From Bacteroidota bacterium (GTDB taxonomy: Bacteria > Bacteroidota > Bacteroidia > Chitinophagales > Chitinophagaceae), in NCBI GenBank assembly GCA_025363385.1, contig JANYEA010000003.1, forward strand, positions 1 to 64,000: a stretch of DNA of 64,000 nt, in the 5' to 3' direction. The stretch's first letter is position 1; every line of letters starts with the position of its first letter. The notes beneath the pieces were generated by a model. It was not told where the DNA came from. It saw nothing but the letters and a program-made list of their open reading frames with translations, and did no database searches. Below are positions 1 to 7,852 of this stretch, piece by piece. A program made the position numbers and the translations under genes.

Positions 1-155
1 GTCTGAAACCTTTTCGAAAACTCTATGGCGTTTATTCCCTTAAACATAACTAAATTATTTAGACACAAAATACTAAATATATTAGTCATTACAAAGCCTT
101 TATTTTATCTTCGAGAATTAAATACCTAATCCTATTAATTAAAATATAATACACA

Positions 156-1286
156 ATGATAAAACAGTGCATGCTTCTTTTTTTTGGCCTTTATTCCGTA
201 TGCGGACAATCACAGAAAATAACTGCTACTGATAATTTACAACAAACAAGATTAGATTCGATTATACATTCATCAGTTTTGCCTTTTATCAGCGAACAGT
301 CAAGGATAGGGATCTCCATTGGAATTTATCAAAAGACTGAGATGGCAACCTATAATTATGGCACTACTCAGTTAGAAAAACCAGAATTGCCCACCAATAG
401 AACGCTTTATGAAATTGGTTCTATTACTAAAACCTTTATGGGAACCTTGTTAGCAAAAGCGGTGAAAGACCAGAGGCTAAAGATGAACGATGACATTCGA
501 TTGTATCTGGAAGGTTCATACCCCAATTTAGAATATAAAGGAAGCCCAATCAGGTTGTATCAATTAATTAGTCATATTTCTGGCCTACCTTTTTTATTGC
601 CAGACAATGTGGATTTATTTAAAGACCCAAACTATGATAGTTTGCCTTTTGTGATAACGCGCATACAACAAAATTATTCAAAGCAACAATTTCTAGATGA
701 CTTGCACAAAGTAAAATTAGATACTATTCCTGGTTATCAATTTCATTATAGTAATGCAGGAGCCCAGTTATTGAAATATATTCTTGAGAAAGTGTATGGT
801 AAAACATTTGATAAAATATTAGAAATGAATATCATCAGACCATTAGGTATGGGTAATACCAATGTTCTTTTTACAAAAGTCAATCAAAGATTAATAGCAA
901 AAGGGTATAGTGAAAAGGGAAACCTAATGCCTTACAATCCACCCATGCTTGATGCAGCAGGCGGCATTTATTCGAATGTAACTGATATGCTGTATTACCT
1001 AAGATTTCATTTAAACGAATTGGACGAAGTAGTAACCTTATCACATATGATTACCACAGGAAAAATAAATGAACATGCCATTGGATTAAACTGGCAAGAG
1101 AAATTAAATACAGATAAGAAGCGGAAAATATGGCAAAGTGGCAGCACGTTTGGGTTCTCAAGTTATTGTGTTATATATCCTGACTTAAATATAGGCATCG
1201 TGTTATTGACAAATGAATCAGATCGAACTGCACAGGGAGAATTAGAAGAGATTGCAAATAAAATTTATAATAAGATTTCAAAATAA
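156..1286 (+). CDS. Exported serine hydrolase, class C beta-lactamase family
   Basis: This 376-aa protein has the serine beta-lactamase / penicillin-binding-protein fold (PF00144). A short hydrophobic start (LLFFGLYSVCGQS) suggests export. The SxxK motif is SITK (Ser89, Lys92), the Tyr motif is YSN at Tyr198, and the C-terminal box that is usually HxG or KTG reads QSGST. Members of this family hydrolyse esters or peptides, often D-amino-acid peptides, and true beta-lactamase activity is rare without further evidence. The ATG at 156 follows an A-rich leader. The next gene begins 32 bp later on the same strand, so the two may be co-transcribed. It is one of three members of the family in this window (others at 27303 and 34107), and they are divergent from one another. 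The substrate cannot be told from sequence. Confidence 0.85.
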   Translation: MIKQCMLLFFGLYSVCGQSQKITATDNLQQTRLDSIIHSSVLPFISEQSRIGISIGIYQKTEMATYNYGTTQLEKPELPTNRTLYEIGSITKTFMGTLLAKAVKDQRLKMNDDIRLYLEGSYPNLEYKGSPIRLYQLISHISGLPFLLPDNVDLFKDPNYDSLPFVITRIQQNYSKQQFLDDLHKVKLDTIPGYQFHYSNAGAQLLKYILEKVYGKTFDKILEMNIIRPLGMGNTNVLFTKVNQRLIAKGYSEKGNLMPYNPPMLDAAGGIYSNVTDMLYYLRFHLNELDEVVTLSHMITTGKINEHAIGLNWQEKLNTDKKRKIWQSGSTFGFSSYCVIYPDLNIGIVLLTNESDRTAQGELEEIANKIYNKISK

Positions 1287-1318
1287 TAAGTCTTTTCTTC
1301 AACAAACAATATTTTTAC

Positions 1319-1930
1319 ATGGAAAAACAAACTGGTCGCTTAGAAGCGTTTAGTGATGGTATTTTTGGGGTAGCCATTACTTTACTAGCCATTGAAATTG
1401 GAATTAAAGAGTATGCGGGAGCTAATAATGTAAACCTTTGGGAAAAAATCTTGGAGCGCTGGCCAGAATACTTTTCTTATTTTAACTCATTTGCAACCGT
1501 ACTTTTAATTTGGATGGGCCATAATAAGATCTTCAAACAATTAAAGAGGGCTAATCATTGGATCATTTTAATGAATGGGTTGGTGTTGTTGCTAGTAGTA
1601 CTTTTTCCATATCCTACGAAAACGGTAGGTACTTTTATTGGAACTCCGGCAGAAAATACTGCTGTTGCTTTCTATGCAGGATTTACCGGTAGCATTACAT
1701 TAACCATGTTAATGCTGAATCTATGTATTGTAAACAATAAGAATCTCTTATTCAATCCAGAGAAAAGTATTCCCTGGTTTAAGGGAATGATTAAGGGACA
1801 AATCGTAGGAATTATAGCTTACACATTAACTGCGGTCATTGCATTGTACTACTCAAGAGTTGCTATTGTACTCACTTTTTTTATGTGGGTATTCTGGGCA
1901 ATTGCTACACAGGATAAGGAGGATGAGTAG
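1319..1930 (+). CDS. TMEM175-type (DUF1211) potassium channel family protein
   Basis: The 203-aa membrane protein starts with the family signature: GRLEAFSDGIFGVAITLLAI carries the FSD motif at the end of the first transmembrane helix, which lines the pore in TMEM175 channels. About six hydrophobic segments follow, and the length matches bacterial members that assemble as tetramers. Known bacterial homologues conduct K+ with weak selectivity; the physiological role is poorly defined. The final residues (QDKEDE) are charged and presumably cytoplasmic. It lies 32 bp after the serine hydrolase and ends 12 bp before the lost tail of the opposing M20 gene. Confidence 0.85.
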   Translation: MEKQTGRLEAFSDGIFGVAITLLAIEIGIKEYAGANNVNLWEKILERWPEYFSYFNSFATVLLIWMGHNKIFKQLKRANHWIILMNGLVLLLVVLFPYPTKTVGTFIGTPAENTAVAFYAGFTGSITLTMLMLNLCIVNNKNLLFNPEKSIPWFKGMIKGQIVGIIAYTLTAVIALYYSRVAIVLTFFMWVFWAIATQDKEDE

Positions 1931-1942
1931 TGATTTTTTAAT

Positions 1943-3454
1943 CTATTTATTCAATTTGGATTCTTCATCAGCTACGTGTTGTAAAAAATAGCAATAAACT
2001 AATTGCCCTTTTCTAAAACTCGAAACTCTAAAAAATTCATTTGATGCATGCCATTTCTCATCGGGCAATTCAAACCCTAATGAGTAGGCTTAAACACCTA
2101 GTGTTTCTTTGAAAGATAACATAGCACCTCCACTTCCACCAGCAGCCATTTGTAAAGGCTGTTTACCATATAGTGCTGTTAAAGCATCAGACACATATTG
2201 AAAACCCTTTGTGTCTGTGGGATACTGCATTGGGCTAGCATAACCCGTTTTAAATTTAAAAGATAAGGTGGCGCCGACCGGACAATTCTTATTGATATGC
2301 TTAACAATTAAATCTACAATCTCCTGACCTGTTTGATTGTTTACTAGGCGACAAGTAATTCTTGCCATTGCATGACTTGGAATGATATTCGAATGTCCTT
2401 CAGCAGCAGTATAGCCACCTTGCATGCCAATAATTTCTAGTGTTGGACGATACCACATACGTTCTTGTGGCGAAAAAGCAGGATCACCCACTTCAGCAGT
2501 TGTACCTAAAATTTTCATATCAGTTGCTGCGTCATAAGGAATGCGTTTAATCATTTCTTTTTGTGTTGTAGTAATAGGTAAAACTTTATTATAAAAGCCT
2601 TCTACTGCCACATTTCCAACTTTATCATAGAGTGAACTAATGATTTGAGACATGGCCAATACCGCATTGGGGGTTTTGCCACCGAACTGTCCGGAATGGG
2701 CATCTGTATTAGCAGTTTTTACACTGAACTCTAATTGAGCTGCTCCTCTTAAACTTAGGGTAATTGCAGGATCAGTTTCACTGTATTGAATGTCATCTCC
2801 AGTTACTGCAAAATCTGTTTTTAAAAGTTCTTTATTTTTTTCAAGAAATTTTTTAAAATTCGGGCTGCCGATTTCCTCTTCACCTTCGAATAAAAATTTC
2901 ACATTCACAGGTAGTTTCCCATCTGTTCGCAAAATAGCTTCGATGGCACATATAGCAGTGATAATGCCACTCTTATCATCACTTGCTCCTCTACCATATA
3001 TTTTTCCATCTAGTATGATAGGAGTAAAAGGTGGGTTATTCCACTCCGATTCTTTAACGGGTTGAACATCATAGTGGCCATAAATTAAAACAGTGGGTTT
3101 GCCAGGTGCTTCGTTCCAGTTTGCATATACCACTGGGTTTCCTTCGGTGGCTAATTGTTTGGCATTATTGATGCCGATACTTTGTAATTTGTTTACAAGC
3201 CACGAAGCTGTTTTTTCTATATCTTTCTTATAAGCTGGTATTGAAGAGATGCTAGGGATAGATATTAACTCCAAGAACTCTTTTAAGTGGGCATCATTAT
3301 TTGCATCAATATATTTTTCGTACGAATTTTGCAAAGGTTTAGCGTGCTTCTTACTTTCATTCTTTACAATAGTTTTTTGGGCATGTATTTTGGGAATGCC
3401 ACAAAGTGTTAAGCCTATAATAATTAGGTAAGCAGTTTTATTCAAGTTTTTCAT
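1943..3454 (-). pseudogene. M20 family dipeptidase interrupted by an in-frame TAA
   Basis: The open frame from 3454 gives 454 aa of a secreted M20 zinc dipeptidase and stops at a TAA at 2092-2090. Visible metal-site motifs are YGHYDVQPV, GRGASDDKSG, EGEEEIGS and VTGDD. Reading past the TAA in the same frame gives 48 more codons ending in TAG at 1945-1943. They encode the conserved M20 C-terminus, including GFELPDEKWHASNEFFR, whose His is the last zinc ligand (family motif HxPNE). The stop therefore removes a metal ligand while the rest stays intact, which suggests a recent nonsense mutation, a base-call error, or, less likely, readthrough. The N-terminus has a signal peptide (MKNLNKTAYLIIIGLTLCG). 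The gene begins 5 bp after the PycTM gene stops and is probably co-transcribed with it. Confidence 0.85.
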
Positions 3455-3459
3455 TGGTA

Positions 3460-3981
3460 TTATTTATCTCTATCGATAATCAATTTGTATACTAAGATAC
3501 TCACAGGCGTTGCAATACCAGCGAAAGTAAATCCGATGGCCTGATTGTATAATTTAAATTTTCGTGAAGCAATTTGACTGGTTATGATGGCTTGTCTGGC
3601 TAAGTCGCGTTCATAATTTTCATTTTCAGAAATGCAGCCATAGAGGTAAGAGATCTTATCGAGTAATTCTGTATCTGTTAAGTGTGCAACAGTTGCGAAA
3701 TATAGAGGGTTGTCGTTCTGGGTTAAATTAATTACATGCGATTTGTTTTTCACTTTTGCAATCAATGCAGAAAAGCCAATTAATATTGAAATGCCAGAAA
3801 AGAGAATCGAAAAATAGGCGTAATAACAGACATAGTTATTTGAGCAGATATAGGAAACGATGGTCATTCCTATTATTACAACCACATTGAAAGCAATCAA
3901 TGTGGTGTTTTTTGATTCTCCAAATTGCACCATTTCTGATGCATGTTGGTATGATTTTTCTAGTAAATTAGATTTTGTCAT
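3460..3981 (-). CDS. Stand-alone Pycsar-effector-like (PycTM) membrane protein
   Basis: This 173-aa protein has two hydrophobic segments near residues 25-45 and 52-70, then the sequence NPLYFATVAHL, a helical region rich in Glu/Asp, and a segment (DLARQAIITSQIASRKFKLY) followed by a last hydrophobic stretch near residues 148-166. This order matches the PycTM domain (Pycsar system effector family), a membrane-disrupting effector opened by cCMP or cUMP in anti-phage defence. No cyclase or other nucleotidyl cyclase lies next to it or elsewhere in the window. Its neighbours are SbtA upstream and the broken M20 gene 5 bp downstream. Many genomes carry lone PycTM proteins of unknown role, so a defence function here is only inferred. 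Confidence 0.65.
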   Translation of the reverse strand: MTKSNLLEKSYQHASEMVQFGESKNTTLIAFNVVVIIGMTIVSYICSNNYVCYYAYFSILFSGISILIGFSALIAKVKNKSHVINLTQNDNPLYFATVAHLTDTELLDKISYLYGCISENENYERDLARQAIITSQIASRKFKLYNQAIGFTFAGIATPVSILVYKLIIDRDK

Positions 3982-4074
3982 AAAATTTGTGTGGTCAAAA
4001 ATGATGGACCATACAATATACTGAAGTTTACAACATATAATAGGCGTTTAATTTTGTTTTAATAAATAGAGGGA

Positions 4075-5037
4075 TCAACTATTTTGAACAATCAGAAAAT
4101 AAATAGGCATGCCAATGGTAATGTTAACTGGAAAAGTTACTGCCAAGGCCATGGGTAAGAAGAGGCCTGGATTTGCTTTTGGGACGGATATTTTCATGGC
4201 AGCAGGAACAGCAATATAAGATGCACTAGCAGCTAAAATGGAAAACATAAAACGATTGGAAATATCATGTGTGATAAATTTACTAACGAGTGCAAATAAA
4301 GCACCATTGAAGAGTGGAATGGCAATTGCAAATAGGAGTGGAAACCAACCGGCAGAAAAGAATGATTTTAGTTTTTTACCACTAGTGATGCCCATGTCTA
4401 AAAGGAATATGGCAAGGAATCCTTTAAAAATATCATTGGTAAATGGTTTGATACCTTCAGCCTGTTTAGCACTTGCTAAAAAACCAATCACTAAACTTCC
4501 AAGAATCAGTAATACACTTCCATTGGTTAAAGAATGCTGAATAGCTGCATTCTTTTTTATTTCCTGGGAATCTGTATTATTGAAAACTGAAATTAATACC
4601 AATCCCATAATAATAGCTGGAGATTCCATCAATGCCATGATTGCAACCATTTGCCCATGTACGTTTAGTTGATTGGATTCGAGATAGGAAGCCGCTGTTA
4701 CAAATGTAACTGCGCTTACAGATCCATATGCTGCAGCGATAGCACCAGCATCAAACAAGTTCAATTTTTTTCTCAATAAAAAGAAAGTGTATAGCGGAAT
4801 CACTAATGAGATGCATATGCCAAATAACATGGAAAGTATGATCTCACTTGTAAATGCTTCATGTGATAATTCTTGTCCTCCTTTAAAGCCAATAGCAAAA
4901 AGTAAATAAAGAGAAATGAATTTTGAAGAATTCACAGGAATCTCCAGATCGCTTTTTACGTATACCGCAATGATGCCAAGTGCAAAAAAAAGTAAAGCGG
5001 GATTGGTTAGGTTTTCAGTGAGTAAGCTAAAATTCAT
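4075..5037 (-). CDS. sbtA: SbtA-type sodium-dependent bicarbonate transporter (DUF897)
   Basis: The 320-aa protein has about ten transmembrane helices and opens with the family pattern NLTNPALLFFALGIIAVYVK, then LLFAIGFKGGQEL. Internal features typical of SbtA include AAAYGSVSAVTFVTAASYLE and LLDMGITSGKKL, the two halves of an inverted repeat. In cyanobacteria SbtA imports HCO3- with Na+ at high affinity. Heterotrophs carry homologues that may feed carboxylases, but their substrate is rarely tested. The gene starts 7 bp after the 95-aa unknown gene and is the last gene of a unit with isocitrate dehydrogenase. The cyanobacterial partner SbtB, a PII-like protein, is absent; the small upstream protein does not look like PII. 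Family assignment is firm and substrate is inferred. Confidence 0.85.
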   Translation of the reverse strand: MNFSLLTENLTNPALLFFALGIIAVYVKSDLEIPVNSSKFISLYLLFAIGFKGGQELSHEAFTSEIILSMLFGICISLVIPLYTFFLLRKKLNLFDAGAIAAAYGSVSAVTFVTAASYLESNQLNVHGQMVAIMALMESPAIIMGLVLISVFNNTDSQEIKKNAAIQHSLTNGSVLLILGSLVIGFLASAKQAEGIKPFTNDIFKGFLAIFLLDMGITSGKKLKSFFSAGWFPLLFAIAIPLFNGALFALVSKFITHDISNRFMFSILAASASYIAVPAAMKISVPKANPGLFLPMALAVTFPVNITIGMPIYFLIVQNS

Positions 5038-5044
5038 TAGTATT

Positions 5045-5332
5045 TTATTTTTGTTTTTCTGCCAAAGAAATATGAATATTAGAATGAATACTCAGATTTA
5101 AATTGTTTACTACTGCTTGATGTAATATTTCTTTGATCTTTTCAAGATCATGATTCAGGTCGGCCATTCTTTTTACAGAAATTGCATCCTCTTTCCCGAA
5201 ACGCTCTTGCGCGCTAAAGTTTTTCATACTATGAAAATGGATTTTTGTGCTAATGATATTCAATAAAATTTCTTTGGCATCTGTTTCAGAGAAGACCCCA
5301 TCAATGATTGTTACTTGTTCTACCATATTCAT
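5045..5332 (-). CDS. Conserved small protein of unknown function between icd and sbtA
   Basis: This 95-aa soluble protein is not one I can assign to a named family. The start is placed at the ATG at 5332 (MNMVEQVTIID), because the longer frame would overlap the isocitrate dehydrogenase end; a second ATG at 5326 is equally possible. The predicted layout is strand (VEQVTIIDGVFS), a helix with EILLNIISTKIHFHSM, a charged helix (NHDLEKIKEILHQAVVNN), then a strand (LNLSIHSNIHISL). There is no signal peptide or metal motif. It sits 28 bp after the dehydrogenase and 7 bp before sbtA, so all three are probably co-translated. The position mimics that of SbtB regulators, but the PII T-loop signature is not visible. 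Confidence 0.7.
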   Translation of the reverse strand: MNMVEQVTIIDGVFSETDAKEILLNIISTKIHFHSMKNFSAQERFGKEDAISVKRMADLNHDLEKIKEILHQAVVNNLNLSIHSNIHISLAEKQK

Positions 5333-5360
5333 TTGATTCAATTTTTTAATTTTATTTTGT

Positions 5361-6800
5361 TTATTGCCCCTGCCCAAGTGAATACCCAGCCTTACCATTG
5401 AAATTGTAAAGGTTTTCTGTTTTAATGCATTCTATATTTTCAATATTGGCTTCCTGTAACAAGGATATAATATTTCCATGATTTAGTTCTATTCCTTCTC
5501 TTTTAATAAACCGACATCTCCAATGGTCTGTACAAAAAGTTTCTTTAAATCCATTTGGCCAAACCTTAATCCCTCTGTTTGTGATAATATTCAGTTTAAG
5601 GCTACCCTTGTTATATAGTTTATCTATTTTATCAGCTAATTCATTTGCATCACTCCCATTCCAGTGCACAAAAAAATCAACACCGACTAACTCTTTCATA
5701 GCTGCAGGTTTTCGTTTGTATTTTGGTAAGATCAATGGACTATTATTGGTGTATGCTACCGGTGATAAGATTAAGGGTTCAAGTCCCAGGTTTGAAATCA
5801 CCGATTGTGCAAATTCTTTAGTGCCTACTTTTTGTTTGCTTGTTTTATGGTTAAAAATATCACTGGTATGAATTCCGTCTTCAATTGTTTTGAGCCAGGC
5901 ATTCTGTATTTTTTCAGCCACTTCTGTTTGACCTATATGATTGAGCATTAAGATGGCACCTTGTAATAATCCTGAAGGGTTTGCAATATTTTTTCCAGCT
6001 ATTAATGGTGCTGAACCATGTATCGCTTCGAACATGGCACATTCTTCACCAATGTTTGAAGATCCTGCCAATCCAACTGAGCCAGTTATTTGGGCAGCAA
6101 CATCGCTAAGTATATCTCCGTATAAATTCGGCATCACTAATACATCAAATGCATCTGGTGTATCAGCGAGCTTAGCTGCGCCAATATCTACAATCCAATG
6201 TTCATTTTCTATAGCTGGATATTCTTTAGCAATCTCATCAAAGACCTGGTGAAACAATCCATCAGTTTGTTTCATGATATTATCTTTTGTAAAGCAGGTT
6301 ACTTTTTTTCTGTTCTGTTGTTTTGCGTACTCAAAAGCATATCGAATAATTTTTTCACAACCCGGCCTGCTTATAAGTTTTAAACATTGGACTACTTCAT
6401 CAGTTTGTTGGTGTTCAATGCCTGCATAAAGGTCTTCTTCATTTTCCCTTACTATTACCAGATCCATAATAGGGTGTTTTGTATTAACAAAAGGATGAAG
6501 ACTCATACAGGGTCTAACATTTGCATACAGACCAAGAAATTTTCTCGTACTTACGTTTAAACTTTTGTATCCTCCACCCTGCGGAGTTGTAATGGGTGCT
6601 TTCAGAAACACTTTATTTTTTCTAATGGTAGCCCATGCATCCTGCGAAATGCCGGCTGTATTTCCAGCTAAATATACTTTCTCGCCCACCTCAATCTCAT
6701 CTAATTCAATTTCAGCACCTGCTGCTAATAAGATGGAGATGGTTGCATCCATAATTTCAGGACCAATTCCATCACCCTTTGCTACTGTAATTTTTGTCAT
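5361..6800 (-). CDS. icd: Isocitrate dehydrogenase, Thermus-type with C-terminal extension (copy 1)
   Basis: This 479-aa enzyme oxidatively decarboxylates isocitrate to 2-oxoglutarate. The start is the ATG at 6800 (MTKITVAKGDGIGPEIM); the upstream in-frame codons run into the promoter region. Substrate-binding motifs include SLNVSTRKF, RENEEDLYAGIEH and NLYGDILSD. A C-terminal extension after residue ~385 (VGVDFFVHWNGSD, ITNRGIKVWP) is characteristic of the Thermus and rickettsial IDH subfamily. In the coenzyme loop (HGSAPLIAGKN) the two residues that are Lys-Tyr in NADP-dependent enzymes are Leu266-Ile267, so NADP preference is doubtful. It is the first gene of a unit with the small protein and sbtA, and faces the LysR gene across 87 bp. 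A second IDH lies at 58793. Confidence 0.9.
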   Translation of the reverse strand: MTKITVAKGDGIGPEIMDATISILLAAGAEIELDEIEVGEKVYLAGNTAGISQDAWATIRKNKVFLKAPITTPQGGGYKSLNVSTRKFLGLYANVRPCMSLHPFVNTKHPIMDLVIVRENEEDLYAGIEHQQTDEVVQCLKLISRPGCEKIIRYAFEYAKQQNRKKVTCFTKDNIMKQTDGLFHQVFDEIAKEYPAIENEHWIVDIGAAKLADTPDAFDVLVMPNLYGDILSDVAAQITGSVGLAGSSNIGEECAMFEAIHGSAPLIAGKNIANPSGLLQGAILMLNHIGQTEVAEKIQNAWLKTIEDGIHTSDIFNHKTSKQKVGTKEFAQSVISNLGLEPLILSPVAYTNNSPLILPKYKRKPAAMKELVGVDFFVHWNGSDANELADKIDKLYNKGSLKLNIITNRGIKVWPNGFKETFCTDHWRCRFIKREGIELNHGNIISLLQEANIENIECIKTENLYNFNGKAGYSLGQGQ

Positions 6801-6839
6801 GGTTTTTGTTTTGTTAATGCGACAAAATTGCGTTTTTAA

Positions 6840-6871
6840 TATATAAATAAACATTTATCTTTATTATATAA
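6840..6871. promoter_or_regulatory. AT-rich inverted repeat between icd and the LysR gene
   Basis: The arms TATATAAATAAA (6840-6851) and TTTATTATATAA (6860-6871) pair over 11 bp with one bulged A and an 8-bp spacer. The element lies in the 87-bp divergent promoter region, 16 bp before the LysR start and about 40 bp before the dehydrogenase start. LysR regulators bind such dyads (T-N11-A core), so it may be the operator for both directions. The extreme AT content makes chance symmetry quite possible. Confidence 0.3.
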
Positions 6872-6887
6872 AACATAAAAATAATTA

Positions 6888-7811
6888 ATGAATTATACCC
6901 TCAATCAATTGCAGATCTTTTTGAAAATTGTGCAAACAGAGAGTGTTACCAAAGCATCTGAGGAATTGCATCTTACACAGCCTGCTGTTTCTATTCAGTT
7001 AAGAAATTTTCAAGATCAATTTGATATTCCCTTAACTGAAGTGATTGGCAGAAAGATTTTTATTACTGATTTTGGAAGAGAAGTTGCTGAAGCTGCAGAA
7101 AACATCCTGAATCAAGTATATGCCATTAATTATAAAACACTTGCCTATAGGGGGCAATTATGTGGGCGTTTAAAGATTGCTGTTGTTTCTACTGGAAAAT
7201 ATGTGATGCCATATTTTTTATCTGATTTTATGAATCAACATCAGCAAATTGAGTTATTGATGGATGTAACCAATAAAAATAAAGTGATCAATAGTTTAGA
7301 AAATAATGAAGTAGATTTTGCATTGGTTTCTATCTTGCCAAAAACACTTCAAATTGAGAAATTAGATTTATTGCAAAATAAATTATTTCTTGTGGGAAAT
7401 GTGGAAGCAAAAATAAAAAAAGGAATTTCACCAAAAGATCTTTTTCAAGATCTACCATTAATATTTAGAGAAAAAGGGTCTGGAACTAGGCAAGCGATGG
7501 AAGACTTTATCGATAAAAACAATCTATCAGTTGTAAAAAAAATGGAGCTGACATCGAATGAGGCAGTAAAGCAAGCGATACTTGCTGGCTTAGGATTTTC
7601 TATCATGCCATTGATTGGCATAAAAAATGAGTTACAAGATCATGAGTTACAAATCATCCCAATAAAAGGTATGCCTATAAAAACAACCTGGAGTTTAATT
7701 TGGTTAAAGGGCAAAAAACATCAACCAGTTTCGGCCGCTTTTTTAGAATTTTTAATGAAATCTACCTCTCGTATTGTAAAGGAAAGATTTAGTTGGTATG
7801 AACAATATTAA
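6888..7811 (+). CDS. LysR-family transcriptional regulator
   Basis: The 307-aa protein has the LysR winged helix at residues ~1-60 (LNQLQIFLKIVQTESVTKAS, then LTQPAVSIQLRNF) and a type-2 periplasmic-binding-like effector domain from ~90 (LKIAVVSTGKYVMPYFLSDF). The first part resembles the CbbR/CmpR/YeiE group. It is transcribed divergently from the icd-small protein-sbtA unit, the classic LysR arrangement, so it probably controls that unit in response to a metabolite; bicarbonate regulators of this group sense compounds such as 2-oxoglutarate or 2-phosphoglycolate. The effector cannot be read from sequence. Confidence 0.88.
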   Translation: MNYTLNQLQIFLKIVQTESVTKASEELHLTQPAVSIQLRNFQDQFDIPLTEVIGRKIFITDFGREVAEAAENILNQVYAINYKTLAYRGQLCGRLKIAVVSTGKYVMPYFLSDFMNQHQQIELLMDVTNKNKVINSLENNEVDFALVSILPKTLQIEKLDLLQNKLFLVGNVEAKIKKGISPKDLFQDLPLIFREKGSGTRQAMEDFIDKNNLSVVKKMELTSNEAVKQAILAGLGFSIMPLIGIKNELQDHELQIIPIKGMPIKTTWSLIWLKGKKHQPVSAAFLEFLMKSTSRIVKERFSWYEQY

Positions 7812-7852
7812 TCAGTTCCAATTAAATAAAGTTATGTTGCAATTGTTTGGTA

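Noticed and set aside
1943-2092. Reassigned stop codon (TAA read as sense) in the M20 gene
   Set aside because: TAA ends many other genes in the window normally, and a release factor 1 with standard motifs is present.
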